Shown here: positions 34,694 through 43,281 of the stretch, piece after piece
Layout: each line of letters begins with the position of its first letter
Numbering within the stretch: position 1 is the stretch's first letter
From: Bacteroidales bacterium
GTDB taxonomy: Bacteria > Bacteroidota > Bacteroidia > Bacteroidales > Lentimicrobiaceae
Assembly (NCBI GenBank): GCA_022837485.1
Contig: JALHHH010000036.1
Location: 1 to 58,021 of the forward strand
Direction of reading: 5' to 3'
DNA: 58,021 nucleotides
The notes under the pieces: generated by a model
Told to the model about the DNA's origin: nothing
What the model saw: only the letters and a program-made list of their open reading frames with translations
Database searches by the model: none
Made by a program: the position numbers and the translations under genes

Positions 34694-34775
34694 TTGTTGT
34701 ATTTCTGATAAACCTGTAATGAGAAAACAACCGGAGGGAAAGAAAAGCCTTCATCTCCGGCTAAAAATAAGAATT

Positions 34776-35306
34776 TTATCCTGCGAAACGCGGCGGTGGG
34801 GCATCAATAAGTATGCCGGGCTGAGAATATGTATTTATCCATGGGAAGTTCATGCAAACCGTATATGGCACAGGCGGAACCGGCTGGTGCCTGCCGGAGA
34901 TTGACATACCGTGCAATAAAAGCATAAGCATATGACTTGCAGCAGTATGCGCGGCGTGGTCCCCTGCAGTTTTTCGTGCAGTTTCATCGAGTCTGGAGAA
35001 AAGGCGGGTTTCCTGTATGTCGGTAACGCAGTGAAGTATGCGTTCACCGTCTGCGCCGGCTTCTTCACGAACAACATCGTACATCATCCCCCGGAACCTG
35101 AATTCACGGCTGTGAATCCACTCAAAATCAACGGCATTTAATTCTGTCAGCCTGAAAACCGTAAGTTCTTCATCGGGAACCCCGGCTTTAATGGCCATCT
35201 TAATCTGCTTTCTGATTTCCGTCTGCTTTAACCTGAACATCAGGTGATAAGCAGCAGGATTGAAGCAAACTGCCAGAACAAGCAATATGGCAGGAAGTTT
35301 TTTCAC
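34776..35306 (-). CDS. Small secreted or anchored His-rich protein upstream of the TonB receptor
   Basis: A 176-residue protein from GTG 35306 (MKKLPAILLVLAVCFNPAAYHL), with an N-terminal hydrophobic segment acting as signal or anchor. The middle (EFRFRGMMYDVVREE) is polar; around residues 110-145 there are several His residues (HCVTD, DHAAHTAASHMLMLLLHGM), and the tail ends in APPPRFAG. An upstream TTG at 35327 lies inside a TACCTTTG promoter box and is not the start. Genes of this kind commonly precede TonB receptors in Bacteroidota, as far as I recall, and the His residues suggest a metal role. The function is not established. The receptor starts 82 nt downstream. Confidence 0.7.
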   Translation of the reverse strand: MKKLPAILLVLAVCFNPAAYHLMFRLKQTEIRKQIKMAIKAGVPDEELTVFRLTELNAVDFEWIHSREFRFRGMMYDVVREEAGADGERILHCVTDIQETRLFSRLDETARKTAGDHAAHTAASHMLMLLLHGMSISGRHQPVPPVPYTVCMNFPWINTYSQPGILIDAPPPRFAG

Positions 35307-35324
35307 ATGCAGTATTGAATCCCG

Positions 35325-35332
35325 CAAAGGTA
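35325..35332 (-). promoter_or_regulatory. -7 box TACCTTTG for the His-rich protein and receptor
   Basis: Exact minus-strand match to TAnnTTTG, 18 nt before the GTG start at 35306; its last three bases form a spurious TTG start. No -33 at normal spacing. Confidence 0.6.
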
Positions 35333-35432
35333 TAACACAATCCGCATTTAGTGTTCAGCAAAAAAACCGGATTTTCGCGCAAACAGATACCATCCGGCAT
35401 CTGATCCCTGCAATCAGGCCAAAGCCAGCTAT

Positions 35433-36044
35433 TTAACGAAGGAGAGTAAGAATGGTGATATAGAGACTCCACAAGCTTATACCCTCAATAAAAAGAATTT
35501 CGGTTACTCCGTTTATCCCGTTCATCAATACGGAAACGATGGTGACCACCATAACGGCACCGATGCCAATCAGTCCGGAAATTCCAAGAAAGTACATCTG
35601 CGGAAGCACAGAAAACTGAAACATGATGATCAGTGCTGGCAGCATCAGAAATAACATTACAGCAAGAATGTTGTGTAAAATCCGCAGTACGGAAGCTTTT
35701 AGATTAGCCAGACTGTATGGGTTTATATTGTGGGGTACAAAAGCCAGCAGGGTAAGGATGGCGAAACTGATGTCGATTTGCTGCATAAGCACTTCATTAT
35801 CACCAAGATCATAAAACTCCGACAACAGCCAGAAATAAATATAGGTAAGACAAGCGGTAGCGAATAACAAACGTTTGTACCCTTTAACGTATTTTTGACC
35901 GTATAAATCTCTGTTGCTCAAAAAACTAAGCGTCTGTCGAACGAGGTCGAAACGCACGTGGGCTATTGTCCGCTTAACCATATAAGGCAACAAACCGGCA
36001 TAAATAAATCCTATTAAAAGAATCCCCAGCTTAATAAGCAGCAT
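35433..36044 (-). CDS. Polytopic membrane protein of unknown family
   Basis: A 203-residue protein with five or six hydrophobic segments (about residues 3-22, 62-82, 90-105, 123-145, 150-175 and 180-200) and a short polar loop carrying FDLVRQTLSFLSNRDLYGQKYVKGYK near residues 32-58. No family recognised and no catalytic motif seen. It is separated from rluD by 155 nt and from the His-rich gene by 106 nt, all on the same strand. It may be the last gene of the PASTA-T9SS-rluD run or a separate unit. Confidence 0.65.
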   Translation of the reverse strand: MLLIKLGILLIGFIYAGLLPYMVKRTIAHVRFDLVRQTLSFLSNRDLYGQKYVKGYKRLLFATACLTYIYFWLLSEFYDLGDNEVLMQQIDISFAILTLLAFVPHNINPYSLANLKASVLRILHNILAVMLFLMLPALIIMFQFSVLPQMYFLGISGLIGIGAVMVVTIVSVLMNGINGVTEILFIEGISLWSLYITILTLLR

Positions 36045-36199
36045 TGGACAGAACTTGGTTTACATTTCATAGGTTCCTCATACCATATTGACTGGAAAAT
36101 GATACTGAGTCATACCCAATTCCGGTGGAAACATACATGCAAATGTAGGTGAAAAAAAGAAAGGGCAAATTTACGTAATCGGGAACATCTGTCCCGGCA

Positions 36200-37264
36200 T
36201 CAGCCACGGGCTGAGATCAACTTATCCCATTTCACGAGGGCCTGTTGCATATCGGCAGGAAGTTCTGAATCGAAGAACATTTCCTTTCCCGTATCCGGAT
36301 GGATAAATCCCAGAGATTTGGCATGCAGAGCCTGCCTCGGAAGTATGGAGAAGCAGTTTTCTACAAAATGCTTGTAGGAGCCGGATGTATTTCCCCTCAG
36401 TATTTTATTTCCCCCGTAGCGCTCGTCGTTGAACAACGGATGACCGAGGTACTTCATGTGAGCCCTGATCTGGTGGGTTCGACCCGTTTCGAGACGGCAT
36501 TCTATCAGACTGACGTATCCAAAGCTCTTCAATACGCGATAATGGGTGACTGCATGTTTTCCGTGGCTCCCGTCAGGGAATACATCCATAATCAGCCGGT
36601 TGCTCAGGTTACGGCCCACATGGCCGGTGATGGTACCCTCGTCCTCTTTGGGTGTTCCCCAAACGATAGCCTGATAGGTTCGTTGTATGGTGTGGTTAAA
36701 GAATTCGCGTGCCAGGCGGGTCTGGGCTTCTTCGGTAAGGGCAACCAGAATAATTCCGGAAGTATCTTTATCGATGCGGTGGACCAGAAGGGGCATAGTT
36801 CCCGGTTTAGCACCGGGCTTTTGCTGCAGATACCACACCAGGGCGTTCAGCATGGTTCCTTCAAAATTATTGTATCCGGGATGCACAACCATGCCGGCTT
36901 CCTTGTTTATTAACAGAATATGTTCGTCCTCATATACGATGGTAAGGGGGATATGCTGCGGAATTACTTCGGTCTCGCGCGGAGGGTGAGCCATTACCAC
37001 ACTGATAACATCCAGGGGTTTAACCCGGTAATTCTGCTTTACGGGATTACCGTTTACCAGGATATTCCCAGCTTTGGCAGCCTGTTGAATTTTATTGCGC
37101 GAGGCATTTTCAATCCTCGACATCAGGAATTTGTCGATGCGCAGCAGACTCTGTCCACGGTCGGCAACTACGCGATGATGCTCGTAGAGTTCGTTCTCCA
37201 CATTTTCATCGTCGGCAAACTCCGGGGATTCGTGCTCTTCGTAGTACTCGTCGATCTGCGACAT
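36200..37264 (-). CDS. RluD-family 23S rRNA pseudouridine synthase
   Basis: A 354-residue enzyme that isomerises uridines in 23S rRNA. An S4 RNA-binding domain occupies about residues 40-105 (LLRIDKFLMSRIENASRNKI). The catalytic domain has the motif LLVHRIDKDTSGIILVA, where the Asp of HRIDKDTSG is the nucleophile, then RTYQAIVWG, CRLETGRTHQIRAHM and GHPLFNDERYGG. An acidic N-terminal extension (MSQIDEYYEEHESPEF) precedes S4. It lies 11 nt after the T9SS cargo stop and follows PASTA and ddl, an order I recall in Bacteroidales. Confidence 0.94.
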   Translation of the reverse strand: MSQIDEYYEEHESPEFADDENVENELYEHHRVVADRGQSLLRIDKFLMSRIENASRNKIQQAAKAGNILVNGNPVKQNYRVKPLDVISVVMAHPPRETEVIPQHIPLTIVYEDEHILLINKEAGMVVHPGYNNFEGTMLNALVWYLQQKPGAKPGTMPLLVHRIDKDTSGIILVALTEEAQTRLAREFFNHTIQRTYQAIVWGTPKEDEGTITGHVGRNLSNRLIMDVFPDGSHGKHAVTHYRVLKSFGYVSLIECRLETGRTHQIRAHMKYLGHPLFNDERYGGNKILRGNTSGSYKHFVENCFSILPRQALHAKSLGFIHPDTGKEMFFDSELPADMQQALVKWDKLISARG

Positions 37265-37275
37265 TGATTTAGCAA

Positions 37276-39276
37276 TTATCTGTTGATCAGCAGCCTGGAT
37301 GTTCCTGCCAGCCTTCCGTCAACCGTTTCCACGCGTATGAGATAAAGTCCGGGAGCAAAGCGGCTGACATCAAATTCGCGTTTATAGGCTTCTTTTCGCA
37401 CTACTTTGCCATCGGCCGATACAATGGTTGTAATCATAGAGGATTGGCTGAAACCTGCGGGAGGTTCAACAGCGACCATGGAAACGGCGGGATTAGGATA
37501 CACCTTAAGGGTTTCGCCGGAAGGCATTTCCGGCTTTCCCATCACGTGCAATTTTCCAAGAACCGGGCGAATCATCAAAGCTCCGGCATACAAACTCTGA
37601 TTCCAGCCTCCGAAGTTTCGCCAGAAAGTATTTGCTGAGGCATCGTTGTTCCAGTCGTATCCGATGTTCAGATTATCGGAGGTTGTCTGTTCCCATCCCA
37701 CGTAAAAAATCAGATTGGGAAACCTCCCCGGCTCTATACGGATGATACTGTCCATGTAATACAACTTGTACGTATTAAGACTATCGGAATATTTAGGTTC
37801 ATATCCAAACCTGGAATGAATGAGCTCACCCGGTTCACCGAAATAATCATTCCACACATTCAGGTAAAATGTTTTAATATTCCCGTTGTTCAGGGTACGG
37901 TTAAAGTACATTTGAATAGCAACGAGAGAATCGGGCCGGTTCAGTTTGAAACGGTATGCGAGCTGTGAACCGGCTGGTGTGAGTCCGTATCCGGCTTCCG
38001 CTGTGCCATCGTCGTACGACAGGTAATTGGCAAACACCTGAACGTTCCGGATGGTATCGTTGAAGCGGGAACCAAGATTGGCTTCGGTGTTGATAATGTG
38101 AGTGGTAGTAAAGAAAACCCTTTCCTGTGTACCTATCGGGAAAACAAAGTTTACCGGTGGTTCAGAGAAAGGAGGATGTGAGGTATATCCATCTTCGGTA
38201 AAAGGTGCAAGAAAATAATTGCCTCCGGAGTAATTGTGGAACGGCGCCTGGTAGTCTCGGCTTACCTCGTACCGGTATGAGGCGTTGTAAGCGACGCCAT
38301 CGAGGTTGGTAATGCGGATGTTTAGTTTATCACGCATTTCGTTCACGAAATTGGACCGGTACTGATTGTATGGCATGCTCGTGTAATTGCGCAACATATT
38401 TGGAGCTTTGTCAGCGAATGCCACATCGCGGTGCAGGGTATCGAAGCTGTTTCGACCGGTATTAAGGTAAACATAATCGATGTTCCACTGATCGCCGTTG
38501 CTCTGCCAGTCGGGAAGCACACCGCTCGCCAGACTTGCATAATTGCGGAACCGGAACCGGAATCCGGAAGTATAGAACAGTGCGCTGTCGCGGACGGGTA
38601 TGATCACCTGCCGAAACCAGTTACTGTCGGAAGCATAGAATGAGCTGAGGGATTGACCCGGGGAGCTCCACATTCGTTTCCACCCTTCGATGTATAAGGT
38701 ATCGGTCAGAGTGGTATCAACTCCTCCGATAATGGTATCGAGTTCCTGAATAATCATTTGAGTTTCACCGGGAGCGAGAAATTCAAGAACCAGCGAATCG
38801 CCTCTCGAGGGTGCATTACCTCGTCCCTGAGGCTGATAATAGAAGCTGAAAAATACCGAATCGGCAACGGTTAATTTCCTTTTTACGGGTGAGAATACCG
38901 AATCGAGCCGGATAGGCCGGGAGGTTAAAAAATCGGCCATAAACGGGTAAGGGCTCGCGTTGGAATAGAGTTTACCGAGACCATCGATGGCATCAAGGGT
39001 AGCTACACCGACGGTAGGAGGATTAACTGCATAGTCGTTGCTGATAAAAGCATCGGTGTCGGCCCAGCGCAGAGGATCCGGAAGTACGGAGGTTCTGCTG
39101 AAATCATCGAAAAACGGAAGTTGCAAGGCTTCTTCGGTTATGCGCTGATTGCTGCGCTGCTCCTGTTTTTTCATCACCTGAACGTTCTCCTGAAGTCCGG
39201 TGATAACTTCCTGGGGGATGGCTGCTAATGGCAATAACAACAATATCAGCAGCCAGTATGGTTTTTGGTAACTCAT
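37276..39276 (-). CDS. T9SS type A secreted protein, function unknown
   Basis: A 666-residue protein with a signal peptide (about residues 8-21, LLPLAAIPQ) and a C-terminal type A sorting domain (LKVYPNPAVSMVAVEPP ... GKVVRKEAYKREFDVSRFAPGLYLIRVET ... LINR). The central part is a large region of beta-sandwich character with many D/N-rich and YF-rich turns (PFFDDFSRTSVLPDP, FFSFYYQPQGRGN) and resembles cell-surface proteins without recognised enzymatic motifs. It is found next to the rluD and PASTA genes, 43 nt from the latter. Export to the cell surface through T9SS is expected; role unknown. Confidence 0.9.
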   Translation of the reverse strand: MSYQKPYWLLILLLLPLAAIPQEVITGLQENVQVMKKQEQRSNQRITEEALQLPFFDDFSRTSVLPDPLRWADTDAFISNDYAVNPPTVGVATLDAIDGLGKLYSNASPYPFMADFLTSRPIRLDSVFSPVKRKLTVADSVFFSFYYQPQGRGNAPSRGDSLVLEFLAPGETQMIIQELDTIIGGVDTTLTDTLYIEGWKRMWSSPGQSLSSFYASDSNWFRQVIIPVRDSALFYTSGFRFRFRNYASLASGVLPDWQSNGDQWNIDYVYLNTGRNSFDTLHRDVAFADKAPNMLRNYTSMPYNQYRSNFVNEMRDKLNIRITNLDGVAYNASYRYEVSRDYQAPFHNYSGGNYFLAPFTEDGYTSHPPFSEPPVNFVFPIGTQERVFFTTTHIINTEANLGSRFNDTIRNVQVFANYLSYDDGTAEAGYGLTPAGSQLAYRFKLNRPDSLVAIQMYFNRTLNNGNIKTFYLNVWNDYFGEPGELIHSRFGYEPKYSDSLNTYKLYYMDSIIRIEPGRFPNLIFYVGWEQTTSDNLNIGYDWNNDASANTFWRNFGGWNQSLYAGALMIRPVLGKLHVMGKPEMPSGETLKVYPNPAVSMVAVEPPAGFSQSSMITTIVSADGKVVRKEAYKREFDVSRFAPGLYLIRVETVDGRLAGTSRLLINR

Positions 39277-39319
39277 GTGCTGGTTTTAATTTATCCGGAA
39301 TTGTACCGGAATTAATTCG

Positions 39320-40153
39320 TTAGAAATGGTCTTCATCATCAACTGCCAGTGTATCGCTCTCCAGGGTTCCCAGGTAGTTTTCAAAATCGAATACTGCCGG
39401 ATCCCTGTAAATCAGGTTTACCGGTTGCCCGGCATTCAGCAGAACACCTCTGCCGAAAGCGGGATACTGCTGATATACCCTTGCCGTTTCCGGATCGGCA
39501 TCATTTTCAAACGTTTCATCTCCAACGGTCAGGTAGGCGTTTTTGATCAGCATGTGGGCTTCATCCCTCGTTTTGCCAGCCAGTCTGGGAACCTGAAAGC
39601 GCGAACCACCCATACCCTGTCCAACATTCAGATCAATAACCGAGCCTTTCAGAATTTCTTCGCCGGGATCGATGGACTGGTTTTTATAAAATTGGCCCAA
39701 AACTGCATTGGCTGCAATATCGGGGATGTATTTTATTCTCCCGAGTCTCAGTCCGTAAGTCTCAAGTGTAGCTGTAGCCTGACGCAGAGTCAGATCCACA
39801 AGGTCGGGCATACTCACCTTTTCGGGCATCACGGCTACCGTTGTCAGATATACCTTGCGGTTCCGCTTTACCTTTGCACCCGGCACCGGATCCTGAATAA
39901 TCACTGCGCCCCGAGTCATCTTTGAATCGTACACCGAGTCTACAATGATTATCTCAAACTCAGAAATAGTTTCCATCTGAGCGATTTGACCGGGAGTTAA
40001 TCCTACAAGCGATGGAACCGTAATCGCCTCACCATGATGTGTGTACCACTTAAGACCGGATAATACCAGTGTAACAATTCCTGCGGTAACAAATACCGAC
40101 AGTAAGAAATGTTTTAAAAAAAGACGGGTTTTGATAAATTCAAAAAAGTTCAT
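39320..40153 (-). CDS. Membrane-anchored PASTA-domain protein without kinase
   Basis: A 277-residue protein with one N-terminal membrane helix (about residues 14-34) and three PASTA repeats in the periplasm: about 38-107 (VPSLVGLTPGQIAQM ... IIQDPVPGAKVKRNRKVYL), 113-180 (MPDLVDLTLRQATATLE ... QSIDPGEEILKGSVIDLNVG) and 186-252 (VPRLAGKTRDEAHMLI ... YPAFGRGVLLNAGQPVNLIY). PASTA domains bind muropeptides or beta-lactam-like ligands. The kinase found in Gram-positive relatives is absent, as is usual for Bacteroidales. Divergent from ddl, consistent with a cell-wall role. Confidence 0.92.
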   Translation of the reverse strand: MNFFEFIKTRLFLKHFLLSVFVTAGIVTLVLSGLKWYTHHGEAITVPSLVGLTPGQIAQMETISEFEIIIVDSVYDSKMTRGAVIIQDPVPGAKVKRNRKVYLTTVAVMPEKVSMPDLVDLTLRQATATLETYGLRLGRIKYIPDIAANAVLGQFYKNQSIDPGEEILKGSVIDLNVGQGMGGSRFQVPRLAGKTRDEAHMLIKNAYLTVGDETFENDADPETARVYQQYPAFGRGVLLNAGQPVNLIYRDPAVFDFENYLGTLESDTLAVDDEDHF

Positions 40154-40245
40154 GCTGCCTGTTTTCTACCATGCACCTGACCTGCGGAAGAGCCCTTACC
40201 GACAGGATATTAACTTCCATGCCGCTGAAATATTGCATGCTGATG

Positions 40246-40253
40246 CAAAGATA
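40246..40253 (-). promoter_or_regulatory. Candidate -7 box TATCTTTG for the PASTA operon
   Basis: Exact minus-strand TAnnTTTG match with a leader of about 85 nt to the PASTA start. No -33 at normal spacing. Confidence 0.5.
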
Positions 40254-40366
40254 TAAAAATTGCCCTGCCATTACAGGATGGCAAATGCCGTATCGTGTGA
40301 AGTCTGTTTTTTTTCTCTGCGTTAAGATCTTTATCGTCTCAGGCCTGTATGATTCGCTTACTATCG

Positions 40367-40374
40367 TAAATTTG
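40367..40374 (+). promoter_or_regulatory. -7 box TAAATTTG for ddl
   Basis: Exact TAnnTTTG match ending 20 nt before the ddl ATG at 40395. Its last G begins the GTG at 40374, which is therefore not the start codon. Confidence 0.6.
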
Positions 40375-40394
40375 TGTCGTCAACAACCCATCGC

Positions 40395-41405
40395 ATGAAG
40401 AAAAACATCGCACTTCTAACAGGCGGATACTCGGGAGAGTATGAAATTTCAGTTAAAAGCGGAAAGGTAATCCGGGAACACATCGACCGGGATAAATTTA
40501 ACGTGTACCCGATTGTTATCACCCGAACCCGCTGGTTCTACCAGAATGAAAAGGGTCAGGAATTTAACGTCAACCTCAACGATTTCAGCCTGCACCTCGA
40601 AGGGTTGCATGTACGTTTCGATGCAGCGTTCATTGGCATTCACGGAACACCGGGCGAAGACGGGAAGCTTCAGGGTTACCTTGATATGATGGATATCCCC
40701 TACAATACGTGCGGCCGGGCAACTTCTGCCCTCACCTTCAACAAGTATTTCTGTAACGAATTTGCCGGACGTACCGGCATGAATGTTGCAACAACCGTTT
40801 ATCTTCACCGGCGCGACGTTCCGGATATTGATTCCATTTTAAATATTACGGGCCTCCCCTGCTTCGTAAAACCCAACAGCAACGGATCCAGTGTCGGCAT
40901 CACAAAGGTAAAATCGGCCGAGGAACTGATTCCGGCCATTGAACTTGCTTTCCGAGATGACGACGAAGTGCTGGTTCAGGAGTTTGTGCCGGGCGTAGAA
41001 ATTACCTGCGGAATTTATGAAAAACAACAAAACCCGGTTATCCTTCCCCTTACAGAAGTGGTAAGCCACAAAGAGTTTTTCGACTATGAGGCCAAGTACA
41101 CTCCGGGTATGTCGGATGAAATTACACCAGCCCGCATTCCGGACGAGCTGGCAGAGCAATGCCGTAAACTCTCACTGAAACTTTACCGTTCGATGAACTG
41201 CAGGGGAATAGTCCGGTTCGATTTTATCCTAACTCCTGAATCCGGTTCCGGTGAGCGGAAGTTTTACTTCCTGGAAGCCAATACCATACCCGGGCTGTCG
41301 GAAGCGAGTATTGTGCCCCAGCAGGCAGCTTATCTCGGCATCAGCCTTAATCAGCTTTTCACCGACGTAATTGAGGAAACTCTGAATTTTTACGGTAAAC
41401 ACTGA
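40395..41405 (+). CDS. ddl: D-alanine-D-alanine ligase
   Basis: Ddl joins two D-alanines with ATP for peptidoglycan precursors. The 336-residue ATP-grasp protein starts MKKNIALLTGGYSGEYEISV, contains the N-terminal substrate motif FIGIHGTPGEDGKLQGYLD, FVKPNSNGSSVGITKV, LVQEFVPGVEITCGI, and the metal-binding end FLEANTIPGLSEASIVPQQA. The ATG at 40395 is supported by the promoter box just upstream. Divergent from the PASTA gene across a 240-nt region that holds both promoters. A hairpin at 41457-41494 follows. Confidence 0.96.
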   Translation: MKKNIALLTGGYSGEYEISVKSGKVIREHIDRDKFNVYPIVITRTRWFYQNEKGQEFNVNLNDFSLHLEGLHVRFDAAFIGIHGTPGEDGKLQGYLDMMDIPYNTCGRATSALTFNKYFCNEFAGRTGMNVATTVYLHRRDVPDIDSILNITGLPCFVKPNSNGSSVGITKVKSAEELIPAIELAFRDDDEVLVQEFVPGVEITCGIYEKQQNPVILPLTEVVSHKEFFDYEAKYTPGMSDEITPARIPDELAEQCRKLSLKLYRSMNCRGIVRFDFILTPESGSGERKFYFLEANTIPGLSEASIVPQQAAYLGISLNQLFTDVIEETLNFYGKH

Positions 41406-41456
41406 AATAACTGCTGTGCTTTCGCTGGCCGACAGACCCCGGGCAAGCATTTCCGA

Positions 41457-41500
41457 TTGACGGTTAAGCCGGCTGCGGTCCGGCTTTCGGTCAATTTCCC
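41457..41500 (+). terminator. Possible terminator after ddl
   Basis: AAGCCGG (41466-41472) pairs with CCGGCTT (41480-41486), extended by TTGAC/GTCAA after an internal mismatch, and is followed by TTTCCCGTTTCC. The U-tract is imperfect. Confidence 0.5.
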
Positions 41501-41573
41501 GTTTCCGGGATGTCGGTTCACCTGTCTCATCTTACCATTCACACTTGTACGGCTGCAGTTCGCAGGAAACAGC

Positions 41574-41604
41574 TTTCGCGGGCGGCGGGAGCGATGTAAT
41601 TTTG
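41574..41604 (+). promoter_or_regulatory. Promoter TTTC-N19-TAATTTTG for the small secreted protein
   Basis: TTTC (41574-41577), 19-nt spacer, TAATTTTG (41597-41604), exact at -7 and one mismatch at -33. The ATG at 41653 is 48 nt downstream. It may also drive the LytS/LytTR genes beyond. Confidence 0.68.
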
Positions 41605-41652
41605 GCTTATAAAATTGAAAACAAATTGTTTGACAATCAAAAACTAAAAGCC

Positions 41653-41985
41653 ATGAAAACCTTAGTCCTTACCACCGTCCTTTCTATGCTGATGGCATTC
41701 AGCGCATTTTCATCCCCCGAAGGTTTCACCGCAGCCAACGGGACAACCGTAAGAATCTTCCAGACCAACCCTGAAAGCGTAGATGTTTACGTTTCCAAAG
41801 CTCCGGGCGAACTGGTAAAAATCCTTGTATGCTCCGAATCTGGCAACACGCTGCTCAAAACCAGAGTTAAAAAACAGTCGGCCCGCTACATCCGCTACCA
41901 TCTCAGCGATCTTCCCGCAGGCTCCTACAGGGTAAAAGTCGAAAAATCCGGTGAAATCCTCTCCGACTACAGCTTCTCGCACTGA
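41653..41985 (+). CDS. Small secreted protein, possible beta-sandwich domain
   Basis: A 110-residue protein with a signal peptide (hydrophobic residues about 6-20, SAFSSP cleavage region) and a mature part of about 90 residues with beta-strand character (VRIFQTNPESVDVYVSK, LVKILVCSESGNTLLKTRV, GSYRVKVEKSGEIL). The pattern resembles a single T9SS-like C-terminal domain or DUF3244-type protein but lacks the usual PNP start, so membership is uncertain. It is the first gene downstream of a good promoter and is followed after 253 nt by the LytS-type kinase. Confidence 0.72.
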   Translation: MKTLVLTTVLSMLMAFSAFSSPEGFTAANGTTVRIFQTNPESVDVYVSKAPGELVKILVCSESGNTLLKTRVKKQSARYIRYHLSDLPAGSYRVKVEKSGEILSDYSFSH

Positions 41986-42238
41986 ACCATTCCAGAGTTT
42001 GTCATGTATGGAAATGTTCTGCAGCTTTCCCGTTCGCTGGTTGTTTTTTCATCATGGGGTTTTTGCCACTTACCCGGATTCTTCTGTGAAAGTGGCAAAT
42101 CCTCTTTTAGAGCACAAAACCGGAATTCCCTGCGATGAAGGAAGGCCAGAATATACTTATATCTTGCAGGAAAACAGATCCGGCAGTTGCGGATTCCAAT
42201 TAAAACATGTAGGTTTGATCCACCGAAAATCCGGAAGA

Positions 42239-43276
42239 ATGATCAGAGCCTTTCTCCGTAATCCTGCAATGCGGCTGTTGATTTCCGCATTAATGAGCTT
42301 TCCGCTCCGTCTATTGCTTGACCTTGCATTCAGCCTTACCTACCGTTACTATTCCATCCTCCGTCCGGCCACCGATTACCTTGTTGCGATGGTGCTGACC
42401 GTTGCAGTTATTGAAGCAATCCGGTTCTCAAAGCTGAAGCTCAATTCAGGCATCCCCTGGGAAAATGGTCCGGTACGGAGATTACTGCTTGAAATTTTAA
42501 TCAACGGTGCAGTTCTTATTCCGCTGATGCTGGCCATCCGCTTTGCGGGAGGTTACCTATTCGGAAGTACCGATTTCATCCGCCTATCGGATGAAACACT
42601 TACCATACTTTTCTATGCCTTCTTTCTGATAGTGGTTCCCGCTTTTCTGGAGTTTACATGGTTTCTCGTCAAACGCTGGCAGCTCAGTCTGGCAGAAACG
42701 GAGCGTTATCGCAAGGAGAGCGCGGAATTTCGCTTCGAAAGTCTGCGCAGCCAGATAAATCCGCATTTCCTGTTCAACAGTCTGAATACCCTTTCGGGAC
42801 TTGTTTATGAGGATCCCGACAAGGCATCGGATTTTATTCGCCACCTCTCGGATGTATACCGGTATGTTCTTGAAAACAGAAGCCGGGAAACAATCGGCCT
42901 GGCTGACGAGATGCAGTTTATACGGGCGTTTCTGCATCTCTACCAGCTCCGGTTCGATCAGAGGCTGAAAATAAAATTAGAGGTAGGAAGCCGTGCCATG
43001 GAGCGGAAGATTGCACCAATGACCCTTCAATTGCTGGTTGAAAATGCCGTAAAGCACAACATCGTATCTGCAAAAAAGCCGCTCTCTATACGGATTGAGG
43101 ATGAAGATGGTGAATGGCTGGTAGTTAGCAACAACCTTCAAAAAAAAGCCGAACCTCAGGAATCGCATGAAATGGGTCTTAAAAACATCTCGGGCAGGTA
43201 TGCCTATCTAACCGGAAAACCCGTTATTATTGAAGAGACAAGCGAAGCATTTACCGTTAAAATACCATTAATCTGA
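42239..43276 (+). CDS. LytS/YehU-family sensor histidine kinase
   Basis: A 345-residue kinase with four hydrophobic segments in residues about 12-140 and a His_kinase-type domain: SLRSQINPHFLFNSLNTL with H176 as phospho-acceptor, then the ATPase end LQLLVENAVKHNI, LVVSNNL and MGLKNISGRYAYLTG. This is the LytS/YpdA class, which pairs with LytTR regulators. The frame is open from 41951, but residues before the ATG at 42239 look non-coding, so this start is chosen. Regulator follows after 5 nt. The N-terminal region has no recognised sensor domain. Confidence 0.9.
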   Translation: MIRAFLRNPAMRLLISALMSFPLRLLLDLAFSLTYRYYSILRPATDYLVAMVLTVAVIEAIRFSKLKLNSGIPWENGPVRRLLLEILINGAVLIPLMLAIRFAGGYLFGSTDFIRLSDETLTILFYAFFLIVVPAFLEFTWFLVKRWQLSLAETERYRKESAEFRFESLRSQINPHFLFNSLNTLSGLVYEDPDKASDFIRHLSDVYRYVLENRSRETIGLADEMQFIRAFLHLYQLRFDQRLKIKLEVGSRAMERKIAPMTLQLLVENAVKHNIVSAKKPLSIRIEDEDGEWLVVSNNLQKKAEPQESHEMGLKNISGRYAYLTGKPVIIEETSEAFTVKIPLI

Positions 43277-43281
43277 AAGCC

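Noticed and set aside
36299..36913. 204-codon open frame on the plus strand opposite the pseudouridine synthase
   Set aside because: It is entirely antisense to a well-conserved rluD-type gene and reads as low-complexity reverse frame with no family resemblance.
39326..39925. 199-codon plus-strand frame opposite the PASTA gene
   Set aside because: Antisense to three readable PASTA repeats; Cys-rich and without any start signal.
40374..40394. GTG 40374 as the start of ddl
   Set aside because: It overlaps the TAAATTTG promoter box; the ATG at 40395 gives the family N-terminus.
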